A stretch of DNA of 49,401 bases, taken from NCBI GenBank assembly GCA_030739735.1, contig JASLYQ010000021.1, positions 1-49,401 of the forward strand, written 5' to 3'. Of the stretch, positions 24,629-34,993 are shown piece by piece; within the stretch, counting starts at the first letter, position 1, and the number at the start of each line of letters is the position of its first letter. The position numbers and the translations under genes are program-made. This DNA is from Alphaproteobacteria bacterium (lineage in GTDB: Bacteria; Pseudomonadota; Alphaproteobacteria; UBA7887). The notes below the pieces were generated by a model. That model was given only the letters and a program-made list of their open reading frames with translations. It was not told the origin of the DNA and did no database searches.

Positions 24629-26436
24629 GGAAGGACAGGGAGCACACGGTTGCCACCCTGTTTCGCGAGAAGGTGCGCGAAGGTGGCGACGCGGTCGCGC
24701 TGCGCGAGAAGCACCTTGGCATCTGGCGCAGCATCAGCTGGCGCGAGTTCGGCGCGCGCGCGCGCGCTCTTGGCCTCGGCCTAGTCTCGCTTGGGCTTGA
24801 GCTTGGCGACAAGGTCTGCGTCCTGAGCGAGAACAATCCGGAATGGCTTTATGCCGATTTCGGGGCCATCTGCGCGGGTGGTGTGGTCTCAGGCATCTAT
24901 CCCACAGACGCGCCCAACCAGGTTGCCTATATCGTCGAAAATTGTGAGGCCAAGTTCCTCTTTGTCGAGGATGACGAGCAGCTCGACAAGGCGCTCGAGG
25001 CACGCGACGACATGCCTAATCTGATCAGGATAATAGTTTTCGACATGGAGGGTTTGCACGAGCTTGAGGATGCTCTGGTGATGAGCCTTGACGACCTCTT
25101 CGTCCTTGGCGAGACGCTGCACCAGGAGGATGCGGCGCTTTGGGACTGGCGCATCGACCAAGCGAAGTCCGAGGACCTCGCCATCCTGGTCTACACTTCG
25201 GGTACCACGGGCCCACCGAAGGGGGCGATGATCAGTCACCACAATCTTATTTATCAGGCCGTCAACTTCACCCCGTTGCTGCCGGCTGAACCGGGCGATG
25301 ACCGGCTATCTTTCCTACCGCTTTGCCACATTGCCGAGCGCGGCATGGCGTATATCTCGCTTTATGCCCGCATCACCACCAACTTCGCCGAGAGCGTCGA
25401 TACAGTTGCCGAAGATCTGCGCGAGGTGCAGCCGCGCGCCGTGGTCGCGGTGCCACGAATCTGGGAGAAGTTTTATTCCGCGATCACCATTGCGGTGGGC
25501 GACGCGACCTGGTTGCAGAAGCTCGCCTACGGCAAGGCAATCGAGGTCGGGCTGGCTGCGGTCGAGCGCGAACTCGAAGGCCAGAAGGTACCGTTGGGCC
25601 TACGTATCAAGCGCAAGTTAGCCTACTGGCTGGTGTTGAAAAACATCCGCCGCATGATCGGCGTCGATCGCTGTAAATGGCTGGCCACGGGCGCCGCCCC
25701 CATCGCACCAGACCTGATCAAGTGGTATCTCGCGCTTGGCTTGCCGATGCTGGAGGCCTATGGCCAGACCGAGAGTGCCGGCATCGCCACGCTCGCGACG
25801 CCCGATGCCATCAAGCTCGGCACCGTGGGGCGTACGGTGCCGCATGCCGAGATCCGCATATCGGACGAGGGCGAGATCCTCATCGGCGGTGATATCGTCT
25901 TTATGGGCTATTATCGCAACCCGGAAAAGACCGCCGAGACGATCCGCGACGGCTGGCTGCACACCGGCGATGTCGGCAGCCTTGACAATCAAGGGTATGT
26001 ACGGATCACCGACCGCATGAAAGACATTATTATCACCGCTGGCGGTAAGAACATCACACCATCCGAGATCGAAAACCAACTCAAGTTCAGCCCCTATATC
26101 TCGGATGCGGTGGTGATCGGCGACGGCCGTAAGTTTCTCTCATGCCTGATCATGATCGACCACGACACGGTCGTGAAATACGCCCAGGATAATGCCGTCC
26201 CCTTTACCAATTTTGCCAGCCTGACGCGCGCGCTTGAAGTGGTTGATCTGATCAACGCCGAGGTCGAGGCTGTGAATACAAAATTTGCCCGCGTTGAGAC
26301 GATAAAGACCTTTCGTCTGATTGATCAGCAGCTCGACCCCGAGGACGAGGAGTTGACCCCGACCATGAAGCTCAAGCGCAGCTTCGTCAGCAGCAAGTAC
26401 AAGACACTTATCGACGAGATGTATCAGGCCGCCTGA
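24601..26436 (+). CDS. long-chain-type acyl-CoA synthetase (AMP-forming, FAA1/COG1022 type)
   Basis: This 611-residue adenylating enzyme makes acyl-CoA from a free acid. It begins MEAQEAVALGKDREHTVATL. It shows the P-loop VYTSGTTGPPKGAMISH, LPLCHIAERGMAYISLY, EAYGQTESAGIATLAT, WLHTGDVG and DRMKDIIITAGGKNITPSEI. The last matches the eukaryote-like long-chain group instead of the FadD group. It is embedded between livF, which it overlaps by 28 bp in a different frame, and the binding-protein gene. Synthetases of this group often travel with Liv-type transporters in alphaproteobacteria, so activation of the imported acid is likely. Chain length and substrate are undetermined. Confidence 0.9.
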   Translation: MEAQEAVALGKDREHTVATLFREKVREGGDAVALREKHLGIWRSISWREFGARARALGLGLVSLGLELGDKVCVLSENNPEWLYADFGAICAGGVVSGIYPTDAPNQVAYIVENCEAKFLFVEDDEQLDKALEARDDMPNLIRIIVFDMEGLHELEDALVMSLDDLFVLGETLHQEDAALWDWRIDQAKSEDLAILVYTSGTTGPPKGAMISHHNLIYQAVNFTPLLPAEPGDDRLSFLPLCHIAERGMAYISLYARITTNFAESVDTVAEDLREVQPRAVVAVPRIWEKFYSAITIAVGDATWLQKLAYGKAIEVGLAAVERELEGQKVPLGLRIKRKLAYWLVLKNIRRMIGVDRCKWLATGAAPIAPDLIKWYLALGLPMLEAYGQTESAGIATLATPDAIKLGTVGRTVPHAEIRISDEGEILIGGDIVFMGYYRNPEKTAETIRDGWLHTGDVGSLDNQGYVRITDRMKDIIITAGGKNITPSEIENQLKFSPYISDAVVIGDGRKFLSCLIMIDHDTVVKYAQDNAVPFTNFASLTRALEVVDLINAEVEAVNTKFARVETIKTFRLIDQQLDPEDEELTPTMKLKRSFVSSKYKTLIDEMYQAA

Positions 26437-26463
26437 GAGCGGTAGCGAATGGGAGGATCTATT

Positions 26464-27630
26464 ATGAAAACAGGTATCACGCTAATCGCCGTTCTGGCTG
26501 CGGCTATTGGGCCGCTTGCTACAGCCGCTGCGGACCAGGGTGTCAGCGACGACGAGGTCGTAATCGGGACACATCAGGATCTCAGTGGTCCGATCACCTT
26601 CTGGGGCGTGCCGGTGCGTAACGGCATGGTCATGGCGGTCGAGGAGATCAACACCGCTGGTGGCATCCACGGCCGCTCACTCAAGCTGGTAGTGGAAGAT
26701 TCTGGCTACGATCCAAAAAAGGCGGTGCTAGCGACCCAGAAGCTACTCAATCGAGATGAGATCTTCGTCATGGCCGGCGCTATGGGTACGCCGACAGTCC
26801 TCGCCTCGATGCCACTCGTGTTGCGACAGGGCCTGGCGCATGTTTTCCCGTTGACCGCGGCGAAGCAGATGTACGAGCCTTTCGACAAGCTCAAGTTCGC
26901 TCTCTTTGCCCCCTACTATCACGCCATGCGTGCGGGCACGAAGTGGATGGTAGAAAACCACGGTAAGACCCGCGTCTGCGCGCTCTACCAGGACGACGAG
27001 TTCGGTCTCAACGGGCATCGCGGCGTCGTCGCCCAGCTCGAGGCGATGGGCATGGCACTGGTTGAGACCACCACCTACAAGCGCGGTGCCACGGACTTCT
27101 CGAGTCAGATTGCCCGCCTGCGCGCCGCCGAATGCGACTTGGTGACGTTGCAGTCAGTTATCCGCGAGACCGTTGGCTCAATGGCTGAGGCGCGTAAGAT
27201 CGGCTGGGATGTCGACTTCTTGGTCAATCAGGCGGGCTACGCGCCCGAGGTGGTGATGCTCGGCAAGGAGGTCGTCGAAGGGCTCTACGCCATGGGCATG
27301 ACGCCGATCCCCGATTACGACAGCGCCAGCACCGACGTGCAGGCTTGGATGGATCGCTACAGAGAGCGCTTCGATGCCGATGCCAACATCCAGGCGGTAG
27401 CTGGCTACCAGGTGATTCAGCTGACCGCGCTCGGCATGCAGAATGCCGGTCCCGATCTCTCCACCGATAGCTTCGTTGCCGGGCTCGAGAAAATCCAGGG
27501 CTATACGGACATGTTCGGCGCTGCGCCCGCCAGCTTCGGGCCCGAGCGCCGGCTCGCCGCGGAGACGGTTTTCGTCAACCGGGTCGAGGGTGGACGCTGG
27601 GTGCAGCTTACCGAGCCGATCGGGTTCTGA
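26464..27630 (+). CDS. periplasmic substrate-binding protein of the Liv-type transporter
   Basis: This is the extracellular solute receptor of the importer. The 388-residue protein has a signal peptide (MKTGITLIAVLAAAIGPLAT, cleavage near AAA-DQG). The type I periplasmic-binding fold follows: VVIGTHQDLSGPITFWG, MVMAVEEINTAGGIHGRSL, LVVEDSGYDPKKAV and MTPIPDYDSASTD. GGGAGGA lies before the ATG at 26464; the five extra upstream codons are not part of the gene. The middle region with AMGTPTVLASMPL is typical of amino-acid/amide-acid receptors. Ligand identity cannot be fixed from sequence. Confidence 0.92.
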   Translation: MKTGITLIAVLAAAIGPLATAAADQGVSDDEVVIGTHQDLSGPITFWGVPVRNGMVMAVEEINTAGGIHGRSLKLVVEDSGYDPKKAVLATQKLLNRDEIFVMAGAMGTPTVLASMPLVLRQGLAHVFPLTAAKQMYEPFDKLKFALFAPYYHAMRAGTKWMVENHGKTRVCALYQDDEFGLNGHRGVVAQLEAMGMALVETTTYKRGATDFSSQIARLRAAECDLVTLQSVIRETVGSMAEARKIGWDVDFLVNQAGYAPEVVMLGKEVVEGLYAMGMTPIPDYDSASTDVQAWMDRYRERFDADANIQAVAGYQVIQLTALGMQNAGPDLSTDSFVAGLEKIQGYTDMFGAAPASFGPERRLAAETVFVNRVEGGRWVQLTEPIGF

Positions 27631-27634
27631 GGCC

Positions 27635-28618
27635 GTGACGGCCGCCGCCGCCCTGCACGGGGAGACGCTCGTCATTGACGGGCTGGTGGTCTCCAACTGG
27701 GGCCCAGATGTTTTTCGTTCCATGCAGGCTGGTGGGCTCACCGCAGCCAACTGCACCTGTTCGGTGTGGGAAAACACGGCAGACACCCGCGCCAACGTGG
27801 CGCGCTGGCGGGATTGGTTCGAGGCTCATGACGACCTCATCCTGCCGGTGTGTGGGGTCGCGGACATCCATGCTGCCAAGGCTGCCGGTAAGGTCGGGAT
27901 CATTCTCGGCTTCCAGAACACCTCGGCCTTTGAGGACCGCCTGGAGCGGGTGGCGGAGTTTAAAGAGACAGGCGTTGGTATCGCCCAGATCACCTACAAC
28001 ACCCAGAACCTGGCCGGCAGCGGCAGTTACGAGACGCGCGACGGCGGGCTGTCGGATTTTGGCCGCGAGATGGTGGCCGAAATGAACCGCGTAGGTATGC
28101 TCTGCGATCTAAGCCATGTCGGTCCGGTCACCTCACGCGACGTCATTGAGGTCTCTGAGCGGCCTGTCGCCTACACCCACTGCCTACCCGCCGGCCTGCG
28201 GTCGCATCCGCGTAACAAGAGCGATGATGAACTGCGCTTCATGGCGTCCCGTGGCGGCTTCGTCGGCGTCACCATGTTTCCGCCCTTCCTCGCCCGCGGC
28301 ACCGAGGCCACCCTTGTCGACGTGGTGGCGGCGATCGATTACGTTATCGCGCTGATAGGTGAGGACTGCGTCGGCATTGGCACCGACATGACGCAAGGCT
28401 ATGGCGACGATTTCTTCGAGTGGATCACCCGCGATAAGGGCTACGCGCGCAAGCTGACGGAGTTTGGCGAGATCAGCTTCCCGGACGGCTTTGCCTCGCT
28501 CGCCGACTACCCGGCGCTGACCGCCGCCATGCTGGCCTCCGGCTGGTCAGAGGCCAAGACCCGTAAGGTGCTCGGCGAAAACTGGCTGCGCTTTCTGAAA
28601 GAGGTTTGGCAGGCATAG
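27635..28618 (+). CDS. M19 dipeptidase-like protein lacking part of the metal site
   Basis: This 327-residue protein, starting at GTG 4 bp after the binding-protein stop, has the renal/membrane dipeptidase (M19) TIM-barrel pattern: DLSHVGPVTSRDVIEVS with H161, AYTHCLPAGLRSHPRNKSDDEL with H182, and GIGTDMTQG. The N-terminal metal motif usually reads H-x-D; here it is IDGLVVSNWG, with Leu17 and Val19. The bridging Glu is replaced by Gln94 in ILGFQNTSAFED. A two-zinc site therefore looks incomplete. I recall a subgroup of bacterial M19 homologues with a similar N terminus. It may be a non-peptidase hydrolase or a lyase acting with the transporter. Ordinary dipeptidase activity should not be assumed. 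Confidence 0.8.
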   Translation: MTAAAALHGETLVIDGLVVSNWGPDVFRSMQAGGLTAANCTCSVWENTADTRANVARWRDWFEAHDDLILPVCGVADIHAAKAAGKVGIILGFQNTSAFEDRLERVAEFKETGVGIAQITYNTQNLAGSGSYETRDGGLSDFGREMVAEMNRVGMLCDLSHVGPVTSRDVIEVSERPVAYTHCLPAGLRSHPRNKSDDELRFMASRGGFVGVTMFPPFLARGTEATLVDVVAAIDYVIALIGEDCVGIGTDMTQGYGDDFFEWITRDKGYARKLTEFGEISFPDGFASLADYPALTAAMLASGWSEAKTRKVLGENWLRFLKEVWQA

Positions 28619-28741
28619 GTGCGGATGTCGGTGGTGTTGTTTTTATCGCTCTTAAGCCGCCAAACAAAGCCCAGCGCGGCCTCTGCCAACGCGTTGATCT
28701 CGTCGAGTCCACTCAAGAATCGGCTAAGTGCGGGTCGACAG

Positions 28742-28780
28742 TATCGGGCGCGACAATGCGCCCGATATTGATTTCTGTTA
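28742..28780 (+). terminator. probable terminator of the liv operon
   Basis: TATCGGGCGC (28742-28751) pairs perfectly with GCGCCCGATA (28758-28767) around a GACAAT loop. It is followed by TTGATTTCTGTT, a moderately T-rich tract on the plus strand. It lies 123 bp after the dipeptidase-like gene and just before the end of the convergent acetoacetyl-CoA synthetase gene, so it could stop transcripts of the seven-gene operon. Confidence 0.72.
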
Positions 28781-28795
28781 AATGACAGTCAGACA

Positions 28796-30751
28796 TTAAT
28801 CTCTCAGATCCACACGGTCCCTATAGAGGTCGAGCGCTTGCGGATTGTCGAGCGCCTCGATGTTCTTAATGGTGCGGCCATGTACTACCTCGCGCACCGC
28901 AAGCTCGACGATCTTGCCACTCTTGGTACGCGGGATATCGGCTACCTGCAGCACCTTGGCCGGCACGTGCCGCGGCGTGCAGCCCTCGCGGATACGCGCC
29001 CTGATCTCCGCCGCCATGTCGTCGTCGAGGGTGAGGCCGTCACGTAGCTTGACGAACAGCACTACGCGCACGTCGCCATCCCAGTCCTGGCTGATGACTA
29101 TCGATTCCGCTACTGCCTCAATCTGCTCGACCTGCCGGTATATCTCTGACGTGCCGATGCGCACGCCGCCGGGGTTCAACGTAGCATCCGAGCGACCGTA
29201 GACGATCACGCCGTCGTGCTGGGTGAGTTCGACATAATCGCCATGGTGCCAGACGCCGGGATAGCGCGCGAAATAGGCGGCGCGATAGCGCGCGCCGTCG
29301 ACATCATCCCAGAAGCAGATGGGCATCGACGGAAACGGCTTGGTACAGACCAGTTCGCCCTTCTTGCCGCGGATCGGCCGGCCGGAGCTGTCGAACACGT
29401 CCATTGCCATCCCCAGAACGCGTGCCTGGATCTCGCCACGCCAAACTGGGCCGGTGGGATTGCCTGCCATGAAGCAACCGAGAATGTCTGTGCCGCCGCA
29501 CATAGACGAGAGACAGACGTCGTCCTTGATGTGCGCGTAGACGTAATCGAAGCTCTCCGGTAACAGGGGTGATCCGGTCGAGAGCACCGAGCGCAAGGCC
29601 CCCAGATTATGCGTCGATTTTGGGTCAAGGTTAGCCTTGGCTAGCGCGTCTATATATTTCGCCGAGGTGCCGAGCACGGTTGCTTGCTCAGCTTCTAGAT
29701 AGTCAAATAGGATATTAGCGTCAGGATAGAACGGTGCGCCGTCATAGAGCAGAAGCGTTGCCTCTGAGGCCAACGCCGAGACTAGCCAGTTCCACATCAT
29801 CCAACCACAGGTGGTGAAGTAGAACACGCGTTCGTTCGGTGTTATGTCGCAGAGCAAACGATGCTCGTTCAAGTGCTGCAGAAGTGTGCCGCCGACCCCG
29901 TGCACGATACATTTGGGCTTGTCCGTGGTACCGGAGGAATACATGACGTAAAGCGGCGTATTGAAGGGCACGCGGGTGTAGGCGATGTCGTCCGCCTTGT
30001 AGGGTGCGATGTAGTCGGCAAGCGACACCGCGTCGATATCTACCGACTTGCCAAGATAGGGTACCACGACGATGCGCTCGATTGTCGGCAGCTCGGCCGC
30101 GAAGGTCGCGACACGGGCGAGCGATTCGTGGCTTTTGCCGTTGTAGTGATAGCCGTCGGCGCAAAACAGCAGCTTGGGTTCAGTCTGGCTGAAGCGGTCG
30201 AGCACTCCCTGGTCGCCAAAATCGGGCGAGCACGAGGTCCAGGTTGCACCCAGCGAGGTGGTGGCGAGCATGGCAATGACGGCCTCCGGCAGGTTGGGTA
30301 TAAAGCCTGCCACCACGTCACCCTTGCTAATGCCGTCAGCCGCCAGTGCCTGGGCGAGGAGCGAGGTCGCGGCGTGCAACTCATCCCACGACAGCCGCCG
30401 CTTTACCTTATTCTCGCCCCAGAAGACGATGGCGTCGCCGGCGCCGCGACGGCGCAGCAGGTTCTCGGCAAAATTCAGCCTGGCGTCCGGAAAGAAGCGT
30501 GCGCCGGGCATGGCGTCCATATTCTCGATCGCAACATTGCCGGGCCCGTCGCCGATGACCCCGCTAAAGTCCCAGATCGCCCGCCAGAAGGTCTCGCGGT
30601 CGCCGACCGAGAAGTCCCACAGCGCTGCATAATCAGCCACGTCCACGCTCCAGTCGCGGCGCAGCGCGGCCATGAAGGCGGTTAGATTCGCGCTCTTGAT
30701 GCGCTCGGGTGAGGGCTGCCACAGTGGCTGCGGATCGTTTGACAGGGTCAT
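28796..30751 (-). CDS. acetoacetyl-CoA synthetase (acetoacetate-CoA ligase)
   Basis: This enzyme activates acetoacetate to acetoacetyl-CoA with ATP. The 651 residues carry the family signature [16 protein letters not shown] (about 87-102), the P-loop [41 protein letters not shown], and [37 protein letters not shown] is near the end. The length and the CGGTD motif distinguish it from acetyl-CoA synthetase. GGAGG-like GAGGAG lies 6 bp before the ATG. It diverges from the thiolase gene, whose enzyme would cleave acetoacetyl-CoA to two acetyl-CoA. Together they would use acetoacetate, a ketone body or polyhydroxybutyrate breakdown product. Confidence 0.94.
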   Translation of the reverse strand: MTLSNDPQPLWQPSPERIKSANLTAFMAALRRDWSVDVADYAALWDFSVGDRETFWRAIWDFSGVIGDGPGNVAIENMDAMPGARFFPDARLNFAENLLRRRGAGDAIVFWGENKVKRRLSWDELHAATSLLAQALAADGISKGDVVAGFIPNLPEAVIAMLATTSLGATWTSCSPDFGDQGVLDRFSQTEPKLLFCADGYHYNGKSHESLARVATFAAELPTIERIVVVPYLGKSVDIDAVSLADYIAPYKADDIAYTRVPFNTPLYVMYSSGTTDKPKCIVHGVGGTLLQHLNEHRLLCDITPNERVFYFTTCGWMMWNWLVSALASEATLLLYDGAPFYPDANILFDYLEAEQATVLGTSAKYIDALAKANLDPKSTHNLGALRSVLSTGSPLLPESFDYVYAHIKDDVCLSSMCGGTDILGCFMAGNPTGPVWRGEIQARVLGMAMDVFDSSGRPIRGKKGELVCTKPFPSMPICFWDDVDGARYRAAYFARYPGVWHHGDYVELTQHDGVIVYGRSDATLNPGGVRIGTSEIYRQVEQIEAVAESIVISQDWDGDVRVVLFVKLRDGLTLDDDMAAEIRARIREGCTPRHVPAKVLQVADIPRTKSGKIVELAVREVVHGRTIKNIEALDNPQALDLYRDRVDLRD

Positions 30752-30769
30752 TGTAACTCCTCACCTGGG

Positions 30770-30910
30770 CGGCTCGCACCTTGGGTCGATGGTTGCCATT
30801 CGGTATATCCAGCAAGGAAGTCAAGGGCTATGCCTCCACCTTGCGGATGGCCCTTGACTTCCTTGCTGGATATGCCACCCGCTCAACATCGACTCAAGGC
30901 GCTTCGAGCG
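30770..30910. repeat. large imperfect palindrome with perfect 24-bp core arms
   Basis: A 24-bp perfect inverted repeat (30805-30828 and 30850-30873, beginning atatccagcaagg) brackets a 21-bp centre. Outside it the symmetry continues imperfectly: ccttgggtcgatggttg on the left against ccttgagtcgatgttg on the complementary right side, and then ctcg blocks. Total span is about 140 bp. It sits entirely between the divergent acetoacetyl-CoA synthetase and thiolase genes, beginning 19 bp before the synthetase ATG. No T run follows, so it is not a standard terminator. It could be a MITE-like or REP-like element or a folded mRNA leader. Confidence 0.85.
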
Positions 30911-30930
30911 TTGTTGCTATCTTGGGCATC

Positions 30931-30986
30931 TCGCACTTGCACAATAAACTTTGACGCTTTTCGCACTTGCACCATTTATGTATAGT
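30931..30986 (+). promoter_or_regulatory. thiolase promoter with two direct repeats TCGCACTTGCAC
   Basis: The 12-bp word TCGCACTTGCAC occurs at 30931-30942 and again at 30961-30972, exactly 30 bp apart (about three helical turns). A sigma-70-like promoter TTGACG (30951-30956), 17 bp, ATTTAT (30974-30979) overlaps the second copy, which fills the spacer. The thiolase ATG is 60 bp downstream. Two same-face repeats around a promoter suggest a repressor or activator site. The regulator is not identified; PHB-type regulators recognising TGC-rich DNA are one possibility, not established here. Confidence 0.6.
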
Positions 30987-31038
30987 CGCGGCCGTCGTCG
31001 TAAGGGCGGGTTTCAGATTCAGCGGGAGAGATAGAAAC

Positions 31039-32226
<1,188 letters not shown>

Positions 32227-32240
32227 GGTCAAGCGTAAGC

Positions 32241-32285
32241 TAAGACGAAAGGGCGCTCTCTAAAGACAGCGTCTTTCGCGTTATC
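32241..32285 (+). terminator. possible hairpin terminator after thiolase
   Basis: CGAAAGGGCGCT and AGCGTCTTTCG form an imperfect stem (one bulge, one mismatch) about 15-55 bp after the thiolase stop, ending in GCGTTATCT. The tail is only weakly T-rich. It lies between thiolase and the convergent amidase, where a terminator would be expected. Confidence 0.5.
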
Positions 32286-32400
32286 TAGGTGTGAGTAATA
32301 ATTCTCCTTGCCACCGACCCCGGAAACCGTCATCTCGATGGATCAAAGGCCGGTCATGCACTAACAATCAGCATGGACTATTGTCCATGGAGGCTAAACA

Positions 32401-33810
32401 CTAACGCGGATCCATCGGCACCATGGCGGCGAAGTTGTGTGCGTCTTCGAAGGCAAGCGCGGCGGCAATCAGTTGGTCCTCACGCCGTGGCGGTGCTACC
32501 ATCTGTGCGCCGATCGGTCGGCCGTCTGTGCTGAAGGCACAGGGGACCGAAATGGCAGGGCAACTCGTGAGCGTGATTGCCGAGCAAATCAACAGCCAGT
32601 CGATATAGGTCTCTAAGCAGATGCCCTCGACCTCCTCGAGCCAGCGTATGCTGCTATCGAACGGCGGCGTTACCGCAGCCGGGCAGAGCAGCAGGTCATG
32701 GTCTGCGAAAAACTCCGTGGCATTGTGGAAGATCTGACTACGGGCGAGTTGGGCCCGGCTGATCTCCCTGCTAGTCAGTGCGCGGCCCGCCTCGATGTTC
32801 CACACCACCTCCTCCTTGAGCAGATCGCGGTGATTATCGAGCAGGGCGCCGTGGCCTGAGGCGAAGCCCAGCGCGCGCAGCACATGAAAGGTATCGCGCG
32901 CTTGCGATAGATCTGGACAGGCCTCCACGACTTCGGCGCCAAGATTGGCGAAGGCCTCTGCTGCTCGCGCGATGGCGCTGCGCACTTCCGCCGTCACGGG
33001 CACGATGCCGCCGAGATCTGGACTGAAGGCGACGCGCTTCGGCACCACGGCCTTGATATCGGCATATGGGCTTGCTGGTACGGGTAGGGACTGTGGATCG
33101 TCCGCATGTTGTCCGACCATGGCGTCGAGCATCAGCGCCGTATCGGCGACGTTGCGCGCCATTGGGCCCTGCACTGCCATGTCCGCGAAAGGTAGGTTAG
33201 CCGGGCCGTGGGCGATACGGCCGGGGCTCGGGCGCAAGCCGATGACCGAGCAGAAGCTGGCCGGATTGCGCAAGCTGCCGCCGAGATCGCTGCCTGTGGC
33301 GAGCCAGACCTGGCCCGCCGTCAGCGCTGCTGCTGAGCCGCCCGATGAGCCGCCCGGCGTCAAGGTGCCATTCCAAGGGTTCTGCGTTTGCCCGAAGACC
33401 TCGTTGAAGGTCTGCGAGCCGGCGCCAAGCTCCGGCGTGTTGGACTTGGCGAGGACCACCGCGCCGTTGGCTTCCAGGCGCTGGACAAGGTAGTCGGAAA
33501 AGGCCGAGATATTCTCGGCAAAGATCGGCGACCCGTGGGTGGTGCGTACGCTCTCGACTTCGACCAGGTCCTTCACGGCGATGGGCAGGCCGTGTAGGTA
33601 GTGTGGTGCCGCGTCACTCGGTGCCTTGGCCATGATGCGCTTGGCGTGCTCGCGTGCGCGCTCAAGGCATAGTGTCGGGAGTGCGTTGAGCGTGCCGTCG
33701 GTCTTGGCAATACGGGCTTCCGCCGCGTCGATCAGCTCGAGCGACGAGACCTCGCCTAGGCGTAGTTTTTCGACAGCCTCACATGCGCTCAGGCCTATCA
33801 GCTCATCCAT
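32401..33810 (-). CDS. amidase-signature family hydrolase
   Basis: This enzyme hydrolyses an amide or carbamoyl bond with a Ser-cisSer-Lys triad. The 469-residue protein starts MDELIGLSACEAVEKLRLGE. Triad residues are K80 (LPIAVKDLVE), S155 (TPGGSSGGSAAAL) and S179 (GSDLGGSLRNPASF); the 24-residue gap between the two serines fits the family. It overlaps the upstream aminotransferase by 8 bp, with AGGAAAG placed before its ATG, so the pair is coupled. A longer frame starting inside the aminotransferase is not used. GatA-like function is unlikely because no gatB/gatC are adjacent. Substrate is unknown. Confidence 0.9.
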   Translation of the reverse strand: MDELIGLSACEAVEKLRLGEVSSLELIDAAEARIAKTDGTLNALPTLCLERAREHAKRIMAKAPSDAAPHYLHGLPIAVKDLVEVESVRTTHGSPIFAENISAFSDYLVQRLEANGAVVLAKSNTPELGAGSQTFNEVFGQTQNPWNGTLTPGGSSGGSAAALTAGQVWLATGSDLGGSLRNPASFCSVIGLRPSPGRIAHGPANLPFADMAVQGPMARNVADTALMLDAMVGQHADDPQSLPVPASPYADIKAVVPKRVAFSPDLGGIVPVTAEVRSAIARAAEAFANLGAEVVEACPDLSQARDTFHVLRALGFASGHGALLDNHRDLLKEEVVWNIEAGRALTSREISRAQLARSQIFHNATEFFADHDLLLCPAAVTPPFDSSIRWLEEVEGICLETYIDWLLICSAITLTSCPAISVPCAFSTDGRPIGAQMVAPPRREDQLIAAALAFEDAHNFAAMVPMDPR

Positions 33811-34993
33811 CGCTCTTTCCTGCAAGAAAATCGATTGCGGCGGCAACACCACCTGACTCATGAGGTACACCCGCAGTGCCGAGCGCCAGCTCGACCGTAG
33901 CCAGGGTGCCGAGGATCATTGCCTCGTTGAGGTCACCAAGATGGCCGATGCGAATCACACGTCCGGCCAGCTTCATCAAGCCGCCGGCAAGCACTAGATT
34001 ATAGCTGTTTAGACAATGCTTGCGGAACGCGTCGGCGTCTACGTTTTCCGGTAGGAAGAATGCCGTGACCGAGTTGGAATGCTCGCGCGCGTCCTGTGGA
34101 ACCAGCGTATAGCCCCAGCCTGTAACGGCTGCACGTACGGCGTCGGCAAGGCGCGCATGGCGGGCGAAGCAGACCTCAAGCCCTTCTTCTTCCAGCATGT
34201 CGAGCGCTTCCGTCAGACCGAACATCAGGCTCATGGCGGGGGTGCAGGGAAAAGCCGGATTGGTACCGTCGGGCAGCACCTGGCGCCAGTCGAAATAATT
34301 GCGTGGCCGCTCGACAACCTGCGAGGCGTGCCACGCCTTTGGACCGATGGCATTGAAGCTCAGGCCGGGCGGGAGCATCAGACCCTTTTGCGAGCCGCCG
34401 ATCGTCACATCGACGCCCCAGTCGTCCATGCGGAAATCGATCGACGCGGCTGACGAGATGGTGTCGGCTAGCAGCAGGGCGGGGTGCTGTGCCGCGTCCA
34501 TGGCTTGGCGGATCTCGGCAAGCCGGCTGGTGATTCCCGTGGAAGTCTCGTTGTGCACGATGGCAACCGCTTTGATGGCATGCGCTCGGTCGTCCGTCAG
34601 TGCCGTGCAGATGGCGTCAGGGTTGGCGCCGTGGAGCCAGTCGCCCGGCAGGGAGTCGACGGCGATGCCGTAGCTCTCCGCCATTGCTTTCCACATGTGC
34701 GAGAAGGCGCCGGTTTCGGCCATCAGCACGCGCTCGCCGGGTGCGACGGTGTTGACCAGCGCTGCCTCCCATGCGCCATGCCCGGCGGATGGGAAAATTA
34801 CCACGGGTGATTTCGTGCAATAGACATCCTTGAGCCCCGTCAGACAGCGCATTGCCAGAGCCCGGAACTCGGGCCCGCGATGATCGACCGCCGCTCGGTC
34901 CATGGCGCGCAGAATGCGTGGTGGCATCATGGTCGGTCCCGGCGTATGCAGGAACTGCCGGCCCCGGGCTGCGGCGGCCTTGCGCTCGGTCAT
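33803..34993 (-). CDS. class V aminotransferase (serine/alanine-glyoxylate type)
   Basis: This pyridoxal-phosphate enzyme belongs to the group that transfers amino groups between serine or alanine and glyoxylate/pyruvate. The 396 residues start MTERKAAAARGRQFLHTPGP. The sequence has DHRGPEFRALAMRCL, PSAGHGAWEAAL, IVHNETSTGI and the lysine-binding motif GGSQKGLMLPPGLS (K203). GHLGDLNEAM is the C-terminal arginine-region equivalent. Its last 8 bp overlap the amidase start. An amidase-aminotransferase pair suggests catabolism of an amide-linked amino compound, but this is inference; glyoxylate or pyruvate as acceptor is likely from the family. Confidence 0.88.
   Translation of the reverse strand: MTERKAAAARGRQFLHTPGPTMMPPRILRAMDRAAVDHRGPEFRALAMRCLTGLKDVYCTKSPVVIFPSAGHGAWEAALVNTVAPGERVLMAETGAFSHMWKAMAESYGIAVDSLPGDWLHGANPDAICTALTDDRAHAIKAVAIVHNETSTGITSRLAEIRQAMDAAQHPALLLADTISSAASIDFRMDDWGVDVTIGGSQKGLMLPPGLSFNAIGPKAWHASQVVERPRNYFDWRQVLPDGTNPAFPCTPAMSLMFGLTEALDMLEEEGLEVCFARHARLADAVRAAVTGWGYTLVPQDAREHSNSVTAFFLPENVDADAFRKHCLNSYNLVLAGGLMKLAGRVIRIGHLGDLNEAMILGTLATVELALGTAGVPHESGGVAAAIDFLAGKSDG

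Noticed and set aside
29861-30685. Plus-strand frame opposite acetoacetyl-CoA synthetase
   Set aside because: It has no recognisable motif and no ribosome-binding site, while the minus strand encodes a complete ligase.
32401-33810. Amidase as GatA subunit of tRNA amidotransferase
   Set aside because: No gatB or gatC is adjacent and the gene is coupled to an aminotransferase.
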